From Merluccius polli (taxonomy: Eukaryota > Chordata > Actinopteri > Gadiformes > Merlucciidae): a stretch of 64,000 nucleotides of DNA. The stretch covers positions 248,501-312,500 of the forward strand of contig JAOPHQ010003977.1 of NCBI GenBank assembly GCA_030340625.1, in the 5' to 3' direction. The number at the start of each line of letters is the position of its first letter. The stretch's first letter is position 1. The notes beneath the pieces were generated by a model that saw only the letters and a program-made list of their open reading frames with translations, had not been told where the DNA came from and did not search any database. Positions 35,225-46,509 of the stretch are shown in pieces. The translations under genes were made by a program, and so were the position numbers.

Positions 35225-35345
35225 TTTAGTCATTTAGCAGACTTTAACAGTAAATCATTCAGTCTGATACGGACCGGGTGAGGGATAGGCATCTTGTTCG
35301 TGGATGCCAACAGGTAGACTGACGAAGCCAGAACCTTTCCGATGG
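35225..35345 (-). repeat. SINE fragment (decayed)
   Basis: TTTAGTCATTTAGCAGACTTT (tail in inverse) followed by GGGATAGGCATCTTGTTCG-like SINE words. The promoter part is lost. Confidence 0.4.
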
Positions 35346-35829
35346 AGTTGAAAGATTTTACACGATACGCTCAAGTCAGAGACGTGCTCTCTCTAGATGT
35401 TGTTCCACATCTTTACACAGCACCGTGTCCTTAAAGAGGCCATGACTTCGTGCTATGCGTTAACTTTCACATCTGTAACCATCCCCTCGGGGGAACCACG
35501 TGTGTCCTTCTCCCGCATGAGCAGCCACACGGCGCATCCCTGGGCTGCCGCTGCTCCCTCGCTTTCTAAGGAGGCTAGAACAAGGGTTTTTCCCCCCCAC
35601 CACCCTTCAGCCCATATTACAGCAGAATATCAGTGCCAAGGTTGGCAGATAAATTGAGCGAGGTTACAAGACATTCTGGAAGTCAGTTTCAAAAGTTTGC
35701 GAAGGCCACACAGTGAAAAAAACAAATTACATTTACAGAGGAATGTGAGGATGGGGCGAACAGGGAGCTTAGGAGACAGAGAATAGGTTGCTTTCTCCGC
35801 GCTGTGTCGTGTTGTGTAGTAGGAGGGGA

Positions 35830-36060
35830 CACACTTAATCCTCCGGGGATTGAGCACACACATAAACACACAACACACACACACACACACACACCAAATA
35901 TACATTTAGATGTGAACACGCACAGAAACATGCACATAAAGAATGCAACAACACAGGTACACCTGCATGAGCATGAGGAGTCCTCTGCGGCTCACAAACA
36001 CACACACACACGCACACACACGCGCATGAGCACCTCATGATGCATGAGTACCTCACGAGA
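35830..36060. repeat. CA-rich microsatellite cluster
   Basis: (CA)n at about 35855-35894 and 35996-36022, with degenerate repeats around. Confidence 0.8.
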
Positions 36061-36126
36061 AGCCTTCTGCATGCGCGAGCAGGCTCAAACACATGTTTGT
36101 ACACAAACATGCACCCACATATTATG

Positions 36127-36250
36127 TTTCAGTTGCCGCAACCTCCCTCTGAAACGCCTTCCCCAACCACATCCGACAGGCTCACACCCTGCCATCATTC
36201 AGACAGGTCCTCAAATTCCACCTTTTCAAGCTTGCGTTCATCAGTCAACC
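36127..36250 (+). pseudogene. LINE ORF2 C-terminal remnant
   Basis: Frame from 36134 reads AATSL*NAFPNHIRQAHTLP then SFRQVLKFHLFKLAF. This matches the conserved end of CR1/L2/Rex-type LINE polyproteins (LWN.LP..IR....S...F+..LK..LF). The usual Trp is a TGA stop, so it is inactive. Confidence 0.7.
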
Positions 36251-36514
36251 TCCTTCCTCCTCCTTCTCTCCCCACAATGACCTGCACATGGTTTCAGCAG
36301 ACACTCTAGTAGTGTACTCTTGTTTAGAGTACCAGCATGTCCCACCCCCCCACCACTACCACCAGCACCACGACTACCCACATGTAGGCCTGTTTGTCAC
36401 TCCTTAACCAAGCCAATTATTCTTCATACATGTAGAATACCTCCCTTAAGGGCTCTATTCCCCTGCATCCTATTGCATTTTAACAAGAAGTAATTACAGC
36501 TCACACAAGTGTTT

Positions 36515-36634
36515 GGTGTGTGCGTGTGTGTGTGTGTGTGTGTGCATGTGTGTGGAAGTGACGTATAGATTAGTGTACAGATGGATTATGCAGTCATTAA
36601 TAATGTGTTCTCTGTTCTTCTGTACCGGAGCCTT

Positions 36635-36674
<40 letters not shown>

Positions 36675-36700
36675 GTGTCTCTCTCTCTTTCTATATAATC
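36515..36700. repeat. (GT)n and (CT)n microsatellites
   Basis: GT units at 36517-36553 and CT units at 36638-36690. Confidence 0.9.
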
Positions 36701-38304
36701 TTCCACCAATGAGATATCTAGTTTGTACAGTGTGTCTATTATGCTTGTTTGCTCGTAAGCTTTGAGGGCAAACAGTAGGACCAGTGGGAACTCAAATCAT
36801 CAGGATTGCTCTATTTAATTGTGGGTCTTGTCGATAATAGTTGAATGCACCAAACAGTACAAATTCAAAATGTACGGCCAGAGATTTTCAAAATCAAAAT
36901 GAAAGCAGAGGAACACATTACACACACACGTATTATCTTCATGTCCCAAACGATTTAATTTAGTAGATTGATAGATTAGATTCAAATGTATCTTATCATA
37001 TATGATGTAAAATGGTACAAATCAATGTCATTATGTAAATTGTTTACAATGTTTAAGAATAAACTTAAGACAACATGAACATAATAACAACTTTCAGTTG
37101 AACAAATTCTGCACTGCTAAAACATTGGGAAAAGAAACGGGTTGTTCCTGATACAACCCAAAGTTGAATTTCACTGTGACCGCCAGTTTGAAAATCAAAC
37201 AGACATCTCTTTGACATCCATTCGAATCTCACTTCTCCACTGTGTGTCGGCCTGCAATAGATATGGTGAAGTACCCCAGCCAGCACCAGACCAACCCTGT
37301 TACCTTTCACGACCAAGCTGGGAGAATAAATTGCTGCGGATACTTTTTCTCTCCGCGAGAGCCAGACAGCTACCAGAAGCTCCTGTGCTCTCTTGTTCAC
37401 GTCTCCATGTGCCGATCTGGCTGTGCGTCGCCATGGTAACTGGCGTTCCACAGATAATGGAGGGGGATTCTCTTGGAACGACGGAGGAGGCGGAGGAGGA
37501 GAAGGAGGAGGCGGAGGAGGAGGAGGAAGAGGAGGAGGAGAGTGCAGTACGGTGCGATGCTCTCGCTCTCGCTCTGACCTGTGAATGTTTATTTGGAGTG
37601 TGCGTGTTGGAAGAGACGCATGGCGCTGAATGGGTTCTCTACATGGATGATTGCCTCTGTCTGCGGGACTCAAACATGCACACGACATGCACTTCATGGC
37701 ATGCGCTGCGGCTGTCGCTCAGCCATTTTTAGGCCGTTTTTTTGACAAACCACAAGTGGATCTGAAAACCAAGGCGGCGCTGTAGCTGTCAATCTAGTGC
37801 CTGCTTTTAATGGGTTGACACGTCTCTGGAGATGTGATCACTTCCTCTGGGGAACCAATCAGCGGCTTCAAGCGTAAAGACAGTATACATCGCCCTGAAA
37901 GAGAATGCCATCCGAGAAATGGAATTGGTTGGCGAAAGGTGTTACTCAAAAGTTCAGACATTCAAACGGTTTGATGTTTGATGCCACCCTTGAGGCCTTT
38001 TCAACCCAAATGCTGCATTAGTCTGCATGTATTTCTCTCATTGAAAGACATGAACAGTGTTTTTCCACATTAAAAGTGTGCAAAAACAACAACAACAACA
38101 ACAACAACCTTAGATGAAGACCAGTATGGATAAGTTGCAGCCCACACAGTCTCAACCTGTTGGTCCAATGGCAGGAGATTCACTGAGACAAATCCACTGT
38201 AGAGATGCATGAGATTTATCAACATCCACCGCCTAATAGTAGCACTTCAGCCCCTCTTCCCCAGCCATACTTCGACAAAACATCCTATGTTATCCTAGTC
38301 CTGT
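36701..38304. other. No recognised gene; (GGA)n and (AAC)n inside
   Basis: A 196-codon plus-strand frame (37142-37732) passes through a (GGA)n block (37480-37542), which explains its Glu run. Its flanking parts show no known domain and a second frame overlaps it, so I do not call a gene. (AAC)n lies at 38084-38108. Confidence 0.35.
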
Positions 38305-38435
38305 ATAGCTCAACTGGTATTAACTGTTAATGCTGTCAGGGTCAAGGGTTTGATTGCTATCAATGTCACCCATGCTAGGAAATGTATGTATGCACTCAAG
38401 GTATTGTAAGACGTTTTAGATAAAAGCATACAAAT

Positions 38436-38440
<5 letters not shown>
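38305..38440 (+). repeat. tRNA-derived SINE, full-length-like
   Basis: TATAGCTCAACTGG (box A), GGGTTTGATTGC (box B), CACCCATGCTAGGAA, then the tail GTAAGACGTTTTAGATAAAA and GCATACAAATGGC. It is the same family as the split copy at 9430-10450. Confidence 0.7.

Positions 38441-38472
<32 letters not shown>
38441..38472. repeat. (TA)n tract left of a hAT element
   Basis: About 16 TA units, ending exactly at the TAGTGGTGGGC terminus. Confidence 0.95.
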
Positions 38473-38475
<3 letters not shown>

Positions 38476-38863
38476 TGGTGGGCATAGATTAATTTGTTTA
38501 ATCTAGATTAATCTCAATGTAATCTTGGAATTAATCTAGATTAATCTAGATTAAAATGGCTCATTTGAATTCTGTCGAAGGCATTCATAATATGTGTGTG
38601 CTACCTAAATAATGACTAAAAGTCTGTGCGATCGTAACCCACCCCGGACCTACGACCGACGGGGGAGGGGGGTCGCCGGGCAGAGGACGCAGCCGTTCCG
38701 CAGCAAAGCCGTTCCGCGGCGCTTACCTTCCTTGGTGGAAATCCGGTATAGACCCAGCTCCCAACCCAACTTTGAGAATAGATTAACGGCGTTAATTTTT
38801 TTATCGCGCGATAACAGTGTTGCGTTATCGCAGAGCGTTAACGCCGATAATGGCCCACCACTA
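38473..38863. mobile_element. 391-bp hAT-like element inserted in (TA)n
   Basis: Starts TAGTGGTGGGCATAGATTAA and ends GATAATGGCCCACCACTA, inverse over the first 11 bases. ATATATAT lies on both sides, consistent with an 8-bp TSD but not provable in a TA repeat. The interior has ATTAATCTAGATTAATC subterminal palindromes on the left, TTATCGCG-rich sequence on the right, and the GCGATCGTAACCCACCCCGG module (38628-38647) with ACCTACGACCGACGGGGG. Confidence 0.75.
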
Positions 38864-39050
38864 ATATATATATATACATATATATGGATGGGCATTCGAA
38901 GAAATGTCCTTGATCGATCATCGCTAGAATTATCGATCAATTATCGATTAATCGTTATTTTTTTGGGTGGGGGGGGCGGGGGGTGGATGTGCGCGATTGT
39001 TGACGGGGGGGGGGGGGGTGCGCGTTTGTAGCGCACCCCGGACCTACGAC

Positions 39051-39184
39051 CGACGTATTATGACAGTCCTGGACCGGCCCAATAATCTAGACCGGCCCAA
39101 AAATAATAATACACAAAATAAAAAATACAAAATAATCGGCCTGAAATCATCCGGCCGAACCTCCCTATGGCAGCCCGTCCCTGG
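39051..39184 (-). mobile_element. Nested hAT-like terminus (CAGGGACGGGCTGCCATAGG)
   Basis: Read on the minus strand it starts CAGGGACGGGCTGCCATAGG, then GGTTCGGCCGGATGATTTC, and ends at GGGCCGGTCCAGGACTGTCA. The last motif recurs in the piece ending at 44180. The second end and TSD were not found. Confidence 0.45.
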
Positions 39185-39625
39185 TTATAGGCCTATGCGG
39201 CGGTCGTAAAAGCCGAATGCGCCTACATGCGCTCTTAAAGGTTTGGAAACGATTCAACAAGACTACATCTGTATTCCAATCACAATAAGTAGCCTACTTA
39301 TCGGCCAACAATAATCAAACAAGGCAGTAAAAGTGGGCATTAAACTGTATAACTGTTTTGAAAAACGGGGAAAAGGCCGACATATGCCGATACAATATGC
39401 AGCCGGCGCTCGGAAAAGGCTCGCGACAAAAAGATGAGCCACACATTTAGAAACAATTGCATGAACTATCTAAAAGCAATACCTTAGTCAGAAAACATAT
39501 ATGAGGCTGAACGTTTTGCTAAAATGTCACATTTATGGAAATATTGAAAATGTTGAAGCGGCTGGCTTGACCACGCGAACCGAGAGACGGCTGTCTCGAC
39601 CGCAGTACGCGATCGGTCATTAACC

Positions 39626-39914
39626 AATAATCGTATTTATCCATATAACTGCACACAACTTTATTTAAAATCAAATGTAAAACATGTGTGTTTGTATTGT
39701 GGTGTCCGGTGCGTGTGTGTGTGTGGCTCCTCCGGCGGAGCGGTTCATGTTATTAGCGGAGTCCGGGAGGGTTCACCTTCACGGCGTAGTTACGAGGGAT
39801 GTGCGACTATCGTTTAAAAAAATACTAAAGTGTTTTTTAAAGTTAGAAAGATATTAGATATTCACGCTCCGAATTACAGCCACCAGACACGGGGAACTAA
39901 GGCCGCGATCACCG
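39626..39914 (+). repeat. Shared 290-bp segment, copy 1
   Basis: From AATAATCGTATTTA to GCCGCGATCACCG; the inverse of 43798-44096 with scattered substitutions. It includes CTCCTCCGGCGGAGCGGTTC, GAGGGATGTGCGACTATCG and AGTTAGAAAGATATTAGATA. Confidence 0.85.
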
Positions 39915-40028
39915 CACCGCTTCAAGACTTATGCAACACAACGTCCTTTTGATCGATAACAATATAAATTGATCGACACATTTCTTAACGATCAATGATC
40001 GATCATCGATTAATTATGCCCATCCCTA

Positions 40029-40425
40029 ATATATATATATATATATAGGATACAGCTAAACCATTCCAGCTCGTGTAGAGAAGCTACTTCTCAACAGGGA
40101 GCAACTTTAATCATTGTTTACCCTGTTGCTATTATCTGCAGCCCCCAGCGGTCTTGGTACAGTTGGTAGCAGACGGCGGTCTCTCTTGCTCTCATCAACC
40201 CCGGTGAGAAACACCATTCTTTTCTCTCCCCCGTTCCCTGTGAGGTCCTCATCCATCAAAAGGAGGCAGTCTGCAGACGCTGGGGCGACACTGTGTTTAT
40301 GCAACTTTAAGAGCTTCTCTTGCTATATCTCTCGGTTTTCTAGCGCTGCGATCTGCAGTTCTCTCTAGCCTTTCTCTTTCGCTCTCTCGCCTTCTCTCTC
40401 TGTCTCTCTCTCTCTCTCTCTGTCC

Positions 40426-40503
<78 letters not shown>

Positions 40504-40870
40504 CTGTCTCACCAGTGCTTTCTTCTAGCCTTACACTTGCGCTCTATCCCCCTCTCTCGCTTCTCTCTCTCTCTCTCCCTACCTCTCCCCCTCTCTCTTT
40601 CTCTATCGCTCCCCACCTCTCCCCCTCTCTCTTTCTCTATCGCTCCCCATTCCCCCTCTCTAATCCCCCACCGCCCCCCCATCTCTCTCCCCCCTTTCTC
40701 TCTCCACCCTCCTCCCATCCTCCCTCTCCACTGCCATGGTGATGTATGGCCGCACCGGTCCCAAACAGATGATGTGTGCAAGGGGGGAGGATCGTGAGGA
40801 AGGATGAGGGAGTCCCAGCCGGCCGCGTGACAAGGGAACGCGGCACGTCCACCCACACCGTGGAGCGTTG
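40029..40870. other. No gene; (TC)n, (TA)n and C/T-rich tracts
   Basis: (TA)n at 40029-40046, (TC)n at 40384-40422, (TA)n at 40430-40501 and a C/T-rich block at 40545-40735. All frames in 40509-40988 are repeat-derived. Confidence 0.6.
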
Positions 40871-41020
40871 GGATAGTGGCGCGGTGGTTAGGGGGTGTTA
40901 GTCTCCTGGCCGAAATGGTTCTGGGTTCAATCCCCCAATGTCCACAGTGTACCTGTAGGCATCCTTGAGCAAAATGCGCAAAAAACACCTTTTCGTGGTC
41001 TTAAATGAGACGGAGAGAAC
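40870..41020 (+). repeat. tRNA-derived SINE
   Basis: GATAGTGGCGCGGTGGTTAGG (box A region), GGTTCTGGGTTCAATCCCCC (box B), then TGTAGGCATCCTTGAGCAAA. The tail is decayed. Confidence 0.75.
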
Positions 41021-42386
41021 AGGGGGTTTTGAATCCGAATGAGGAGGTTTGTATCCACATCTGCACCTCTTTTTGTGTTGTGTTGTTGTGTTGCCTTTAT
41101 CGGTTTATTGGCACTCAATGTAAATGATGGAGTACAGGCTGCATGTGGTAATTACGTTTCGTTCCCGGCATCAACAATGGACGATTGTGGAGGAATCGAG
41201 GTGGCGGCTCTTGCACCACCCGAATCTAGTTTCATAAAACAGCTTTATTTCTTTCCCTTTTCCTTCTCTTTCTTCTCTCGAGTGGCGTCGATTGTGTGGA
41301 TCGCTTGTGTTGATTTTCTGTAAAGCCCAACAGTGAGTGCCTCCCCGAGCAAACAGTGTGATACGTTGGTTCAACACAGCAGCACGCGCACAAGGGGAAA
41401 TTAAAACCGTGCACACACACAACAAGATTATTTGGGCTAATTCATTTCGAAAACTCTAGTGACTCTAGTTAGCCTTATTATATGTGAATCTATCAATGTT
41501 ACTCTTTATTTTTAAAAGTTACATTTATTTTAAAAAAAGGGATACATACTAGTATCCCTCTTGACTATGATACAATGACAACCTTGCAGGTCCGGTGATA
41601 TTGACAAGGTCAATCCAAAGCAGCGGTGTCAATATGCTACTCAGCAGTGCTGTACACCATCCATTCCTGTGTCAAGCAACTCAAAAGGAAAATAAACGAC
41701 TGAAGGCTAAGTACTGTAATGTATGAACAATGTCTTTCTTTGTGCTATTCAGTGTTGGCCTTCTGCATTTTGCCGCAATGCATGAAGCATGTAAAGCTCT
41801 GTTTGAAATACAAAAAAGTGAGGTACGCTCATAAACATATTCCCAGTGAAATAAATACATGTATTGTGTCGTTTGTTATGTCCTCATGTAACTGGTGCAA
41901 TTGTGTTTGTGTTGTTTGTTGTGTTGTTTGCAAATGTCTATGTTTGCATTTTAAATGTATTCATTTAGCAGACACTTTCACGGAAAGAAACCTTGAAGAA
42001 GGGCTGAGAACAATCAAGGTGTACAATCAATACTGGAGCAACTGCTAAATGAACGTTTTTTATAAAACAGCCAGAAAAAAGTTAGACAAGTGGAAGTGAA
42101 CCAAAAAGACTAAACAACACAAAACCATCTAATGTTGATTCTCAGTATAAGTGTCACCAAACATTGCAGTGCATTTCAAGCTTCATCTATCATCATACAT
42201 ATCATACAAAACCCCCCAAAACAACCGGTTCTGTAATGACTCAGTTCAGGTTTGGGTTCTGGATCATTCTGGGGCAGCAATATGCCTTACTTCAATATGC
42301 CATATTCATTCGTCATTCCCTCTCTTTCAACCCTCTTTCCTGTATCTGTTCTCTGTCCTGTCCAAAAAGGCATAAAAATATGTATG
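41021..42386. other. No recognised gene
   Basis: A 94-codon frame (41039-41323) starts with a hydrophobic stretch but ends in low-complexity Phe/Ser and has no known family. A SINE-tail-like ATTCATTTAGCAGACACTTTC lies at 41958-41978. Confidence 0.35.
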
Positions 42387-42559
42387 CATGTTTCGGTAAC
42401 CCTTCCTTTTACAGTACAGTAATTACCAGCTAATTACCTGGTAATAAGATGTATTTACTAAGTAATAACCAGGTAATTAAATGTAATTACCTTCTAATTA
42501 CCAAGTACTTACCAGGTAATTACCAAGTATTTACATTACATATTTACCTGGTAACTACC

Positions 42560-42860
42560 ACTTATTTACCTGGTAGTTACCTGATATTTACCTGGTAACT
42601 ACCACTTATTTACCTGGTAGTTACATGATATTTACCTGGTAGTTACCTGATATTTACCTGGTAACTACCACTTATTTACCTGGTAGTTACCTGATATTTA
42701 CCTGGTAGTTACCTGATATTTACCTGGTAACTACCACTTATTTACCTGGTAGTTACCTGATATTTACCTGGTAACAACCACTTATTTACCTGGTAGTTAC
42801 CTGATATTTACCTGGTAACTACCACTTATTTACCTGGTAGTTACCTGATATGGTAAAAAC
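42560..42860. repeat. TTACCTGGTA tandem array, left arm
   Basis: About six copies of a composite of roughly 54 bp made of TTACCTGGTAACTACCACTTA and TTTACCTGGTAGTTACCTGATA; the inverse array is at about 47886-48055. Confidence 0.85.
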
Positions 42861-43193
42861 ATAAACAAAAACTTGTTGGTATTTACCTGGTAAATACCAA
42901 CAAGTTACCCAGTATTTACTAGATATATACTGAAAACTACCAGGTATTTATCCAGGAATTATAGATTATGTATTACCAATCAACCTGTGTAGTGACAGTG
43001 AGGGTAGTAATGACTCTGATATTTACCTGGTAATTACCCAGTATTTACTTGATAACTTGCAACTATTTACTAAGTAATTACTTTCTAATTACCCAGTAGT
43101 TACAATTTACCCAATAACCCCCATGTATGTATGCAGATATTAACTGGTATTTACCCAGTAATTACAAATGTAATTCCAAAACATTATCAGGTA

Positions 43194-43448
43194 GGTGCGT
43201 TGCTAAAAGGTGTCGTATTCCGGCGGCAATTAGTTCCGCCCCAATGCCATTCTAAACAGTAGGAACAAAAGAAACGGGAGGTTAACAAATTAAACAAACT
43301 ATACCAGGAAAGTACATCGTTACCATATACTTTCCTGGTATAGTTTGTTTAATTTGTTAACCTCCCGTTTTTTTTGTTCCTACTGTTTAGAATGGCATTG
43401 GGGCGGAACTAATTGCCGCCGGAATACGACACCTTTTAGCAACGCACC
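43194..43448. mobile_element. 255-bp perfect-hairpin MITE at a TA target
   Basis: Arms from GGTGCGTTGCTAAAAGGTG to CCAGGAAAGTA (43192-43314) pair with 43328-43450 over 123 bp with a single mismatch and a 13-bp loop. TA sits at both outer edges (43192-43193 and 43449-43450), as for a Tc1/mariner-type 2-bp duplication. The uninterrupted sequence around TA can be read in the opposite arm of the host element (near 47530), supporting insertion there. Confidence 0.75.
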
Positions 43449-43716
43449 TAGCCAAACAGCGCGAAAGAGGCAGCACGTTCTATAACAGAGGTCACTAACA
43501 GGCGGACCGCGGTCCGGGTCCGGACCCAGACGCCGTCCTATGCGGACCCAGACCTATAATCAATAAACTATTGAGGGATTCTACATTATGACGGGGCGCT
43601 TCTATTTTAACCAGCGCAGCTTTTCTAGTCTTTACGGCATTTGGTTAGCGGACCTTACAGACCAATTGCATGTGAGTTAAGTATCCCACGTGACGCTGCT
43701 CAGCCAATCAAATTTA

Positions 43717-44180
43717 TGGGGGGGCGATCGTAAGCCACCCCGGACCTACGACCGACGGGGGGGCAGGTAGACACCGCTAGACACACGGGACTCATACCGG
43801 TGATCGCGGCTTTAGTTCCCCGTGTCTGATCGCTGTAATTCGGAGCGTGAATATCGGTTGAATATCTAATATCTTTCTAACTTTAAAAAACACTTTAGTA
43901 TTTTTAAGCCGATAGTCGCACATCCCTCGTAACTCCGCCGTGAAGGTGAACCCTCCCGGACTCCGCTATTAACATGAACCGCTCCGCCGGAGGAGCCGCA
44001 CGTCCACACGCACCGGACACCAGAATACAAACACACATGTTTTACATTTGATTTTAAATAAAGTTGTCTGCAGTTATACGGTTAAATACGATTATTAAAA
44101 CCCTAATTATGACAGTCCTGGACCGGCCCAAAAATGTGCATCGGCTCACCCGGTCCGCCCGATGGCCAGTCCACCCCTGC
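43717..44180 (-). mobile_element. Nested hAT-like segment ending CAGGGGTGGACTGGCCATCG
   Basis: On the minus strand it begins CAGGGGTGGACTGGCCATCG (44180), continues GGGCCGGTCCAGGACTGTCA and ends in the GTCGGTCGTAGGTCCGGGGTG module and a G tract near 43717. 43798-44096 is the shared 290-bp segment. The other terminus is not defined. Confidence 0.55.
43798..44096 (-). repeat. Shared 290-bp segment, copy 2 (inverted)
   Basis: The inverse of 39626-39914; see that entry. Confidence 0.85.
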
Positions 44181-44689
44181 TTGTCCCGTTAGTTAAAAAT
44201 AGTAATCCAATTGTGAAATCCGTGTTGTAATCGGCAGCATACAAGCTAGTTATATTGAAAAGTAAATAAAGATTCAGACGTGCTGCGTGATGATGTGTTC
44301 AGGTTGGCTCAGTAAAACGACTATTAGGTTATCATGATGCGTTCAAGTGTAATGTAAAGAAAAGGGAAATTGAGATTTTGGCGAGAAACATGAGTAATAC
44401 AGTTGTATAGTATATTAAAAATCTGGAGGATCATGAAAGGCAGACATGTTAATTTTTCTGCAAAAAAACCCCTGTTAAATTATGAGATTATATTTTATTT
44501 CCTTTTGTGTGACCCATATACATTATGACTTATTTTTCATTTGGTGCTGCTGATATATTCTTTCTATTGTTAGTTGTATGTCATTTCGAAGTGGCCTATT
44601 TCATTAGCCATGTTTATTGAAGGCTAGAAACGTTTTTGTTATGCTCACTTGTTAAGCAATACCAGTTCTGTTGAGAACAAATTGTCGCG

Positions 44690-44806
44690 TCGTCTTTCCA
44701 CCAAATAATAGAAAAGTATCGATAGTGGTATCGATAAAGACTCGGATCGATAAGGAGTATCGATAAAGGTATCGATATCAATAAATATTAACGATCCCCA
44801 TCCCTA
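44690..44806 (-). mobile_element. hAT-like terminus rich in ATCGATA
   Basis: On the minus strand it starts TAGGGATGGGGATCGTTAAT, followed by multiple TATCGATACC words. The opposite end was not found. Downstream (44807-44905) is a short tandem GAGACGAGTGAACGGGAGAC repeat. Confidence 0.5.
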
Positions 44807-45007
44807 GAGACGAGTGAGCGCGAGACAGGGAGAGATGACGGAGAGACGAGTGAACGGGAGACAGGGAGAGAAGACGAGTGAACGGGAGACAGGGAGAGAC
44901 AGTACACATGTATACTTCAATGATTAGTGACAATAAATATTTTTGAATTGTGAATTTGACTTTCTTTAATTTAACAGTCAGTTGCAGATGTTGATACAAC
45001 TATAAGG

Positions 45008-45062
<55 letters not shown>

Positions 45063-45302
45063 GGCTGCACGATATATCGCAAATCTATCGTCATCGCGAA
45101 ATCAACGCTCGCGATGTACATACCGCAAAGATTTCTTAATTTGCGATTAAATTAAGCCTACATTTTTCGCGCATTCACACACAATGACATTATATTTGAC
45201 CAATCCGATGCTGTCATGCTGCCCGATAAGCCCGCCCCCCACCAGTTTAAGCACATGGTGTTGTGTTGTGTGTTGAGGGAGCGTTGTCGTGTTTGTTTGA
45301 CC

Positions 45303-46061
45303 AGGTGTATTTTAGTTTAACTAAATTGTTGCACGTTTCCTTGTGCTAGCCTTTTTGGCCAATAATAAGTGTTATTACTCAGGCCAACACAGTTAAAGTC
45401 TATATTGTTTCATACTATGACACATTTACGTTTGTGTTTATGAAAGTCCGCCTTTATTACGCAACTGCAGCGCATTTGGAAATGTCAACAAACAGATGAG
45501 CGCAACGCTTATGTCATTATGTATAAAATGTATTTTAATCACACAGCCGAACCTTTGCAACATGTGAAACAGCCCATTGGCTACCATGCGTAATAAGCTG
45601 TTTTACATTTCACATTTCAAATCGCGCAGACGTCACCGAGTCCGAACGCGACCCGGCCCGTCGGGTCCCCTCGGGTCCCGTCGGGCTTGGGTCGGGTATT
45701 CAATTCAATTCAATTTTATTTGTATAGCGCCAATTCATAACAGAAGTTATGAATCCAGCGGCCGTGACGTATGAAACGCCATGTTCCGATCGGTGATTCT
45801 GTGAGCGATCGCGAGGTCTATTCAAGCATGCCGCTTATCCCAACTAGCTTCACCTGACGTGACTTAGCCGCGCCTATGTATCCTGGCTTGGCAATCGTGC
45901 AACCGAATAAGCCAGGATACCGCCAAGCAGAATAGTCCAAGCCGCGCTTACTCAATTATCCTGGATTTATGTATCCGACTTTTGTGCAATACCCCCCAGG
46001 TGTATTTTAGTTTAACTACATTGTTGCACATGTTTCCTTGTGCTAGCCTTTTTGGCCAATA
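45303..46061. repeat. Direct repeats of about 62 bp, 695 bp apart
   Basis: AGGTGTATTTTAGTTTAACT through TTGTGCTAGCCTTTTTGGCC occurs at 45303-45364 and 45998-46061 with one substitution and a 2-bp indel. Confidence 0.8.
45695..45750 (-). repeat. LINE 3' tail
   Basis: On the minus strand ..AATTGGCGCTATACAAATAA then AATTGAATTGAATTGAA, a common 3' terminus of fish LINEs. Confidence 0.6.
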
Positions 46062-46471
46062 ACTCACCATAATGGTATATTTTTGTTTTTATTATTGTTA
46101 TTTGATGTTGTTTTTCATGGCATCATGTATGCCTCAGAACCCATTCTGCAACACCTTCTTAGCTCAACAAATTAGTGGTCAGAAAAAAATGTTTATTATT
46201 TAAATTTATTATGAATGCTTTAAGCAGTTTTATTGTTTTTATTTATTTCATCTTAATTTTGTTGACCATATAAGAAAATGTTTCAAGTGGGCAATTTTCC
46301 CAATAAAAGTTATGTTGCATTGCATGCATACGATGCATTTCTTTTTTAAATAGTCTAGCAGCAAGTAGAATGAAGAAAAACATTAAATATTGAAATATCG
46401 CAAGTTATATCGTCATCGCAGTACTCAACAATGTTATCGCATATCGCATATTTTCCCAATATCGTGCAGCC

Positions 46472-46509
<38 letters not shown>

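Larger units (their letters stand above)
38883..40028. mobile_element. 1.15-kb hAT-like element in (TA)n, with nested pieces
   Basis: The left end TATGGATGGGCAT and the inverse of the right end, TAGGGATGGGCAT, differ at one base. Subterminal GATCGATCATCG/ATCGATTAAT words occur at both ends. Both flanks are TA repeat. Inside, 38960-39050 is a G-tract module block, and 39050-39184 reads as a second hAT end in inverse (CAGGGACGGGCTGCC at 39184). The 39626-39914 segment is shared with 43798-44096. No transposase frame is left. Confidence 0.7.
45060..46474. mobile_element. 1.4-kb hAT-like element in (TA)n (TAGGGCTGCACGATAT ends)
   Basis: Starts TAGGGCTGCACGATATATCG and ends CAATATCGTGCAGCCCTA, inverse over 15 of 16 bases. 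ATATATAT lies at both edges inside (TA)n tracts (45010-45059 and 46475-46506). Subterminal ATCGTCATCGC words occur at both ends. It contains a LINE tail (45695-45750) and a duplicated 62-bp segment (45303-45364 and 45998-46061). No transposase frame. Confidence 0.8.

Noticed and set aside
37142..37732. 196-codon frame with acidic run
   Set aside because: The Glu run is a (GGA)n microsatellite; flanking parts match no family and a second frame overlaps. No splice signals tie it to a transcript.
40870..40950. tRNA gene
   Set aside because: A and B boxes are present but the arms do not pair and a SINE body follows.
41039..41323. Small secreted-protein-like frame
   Set aside because: The hydrophobic start is weak and the remainder low-complexity; it follows directly on a SINE with no promoter or splice evidence.
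42560..42860. CRISPR-like regular TTACCTGGTA repeats
   Set aside because: Spacers are themselves repeats and the array is mirrored in the other arm of a transposon.
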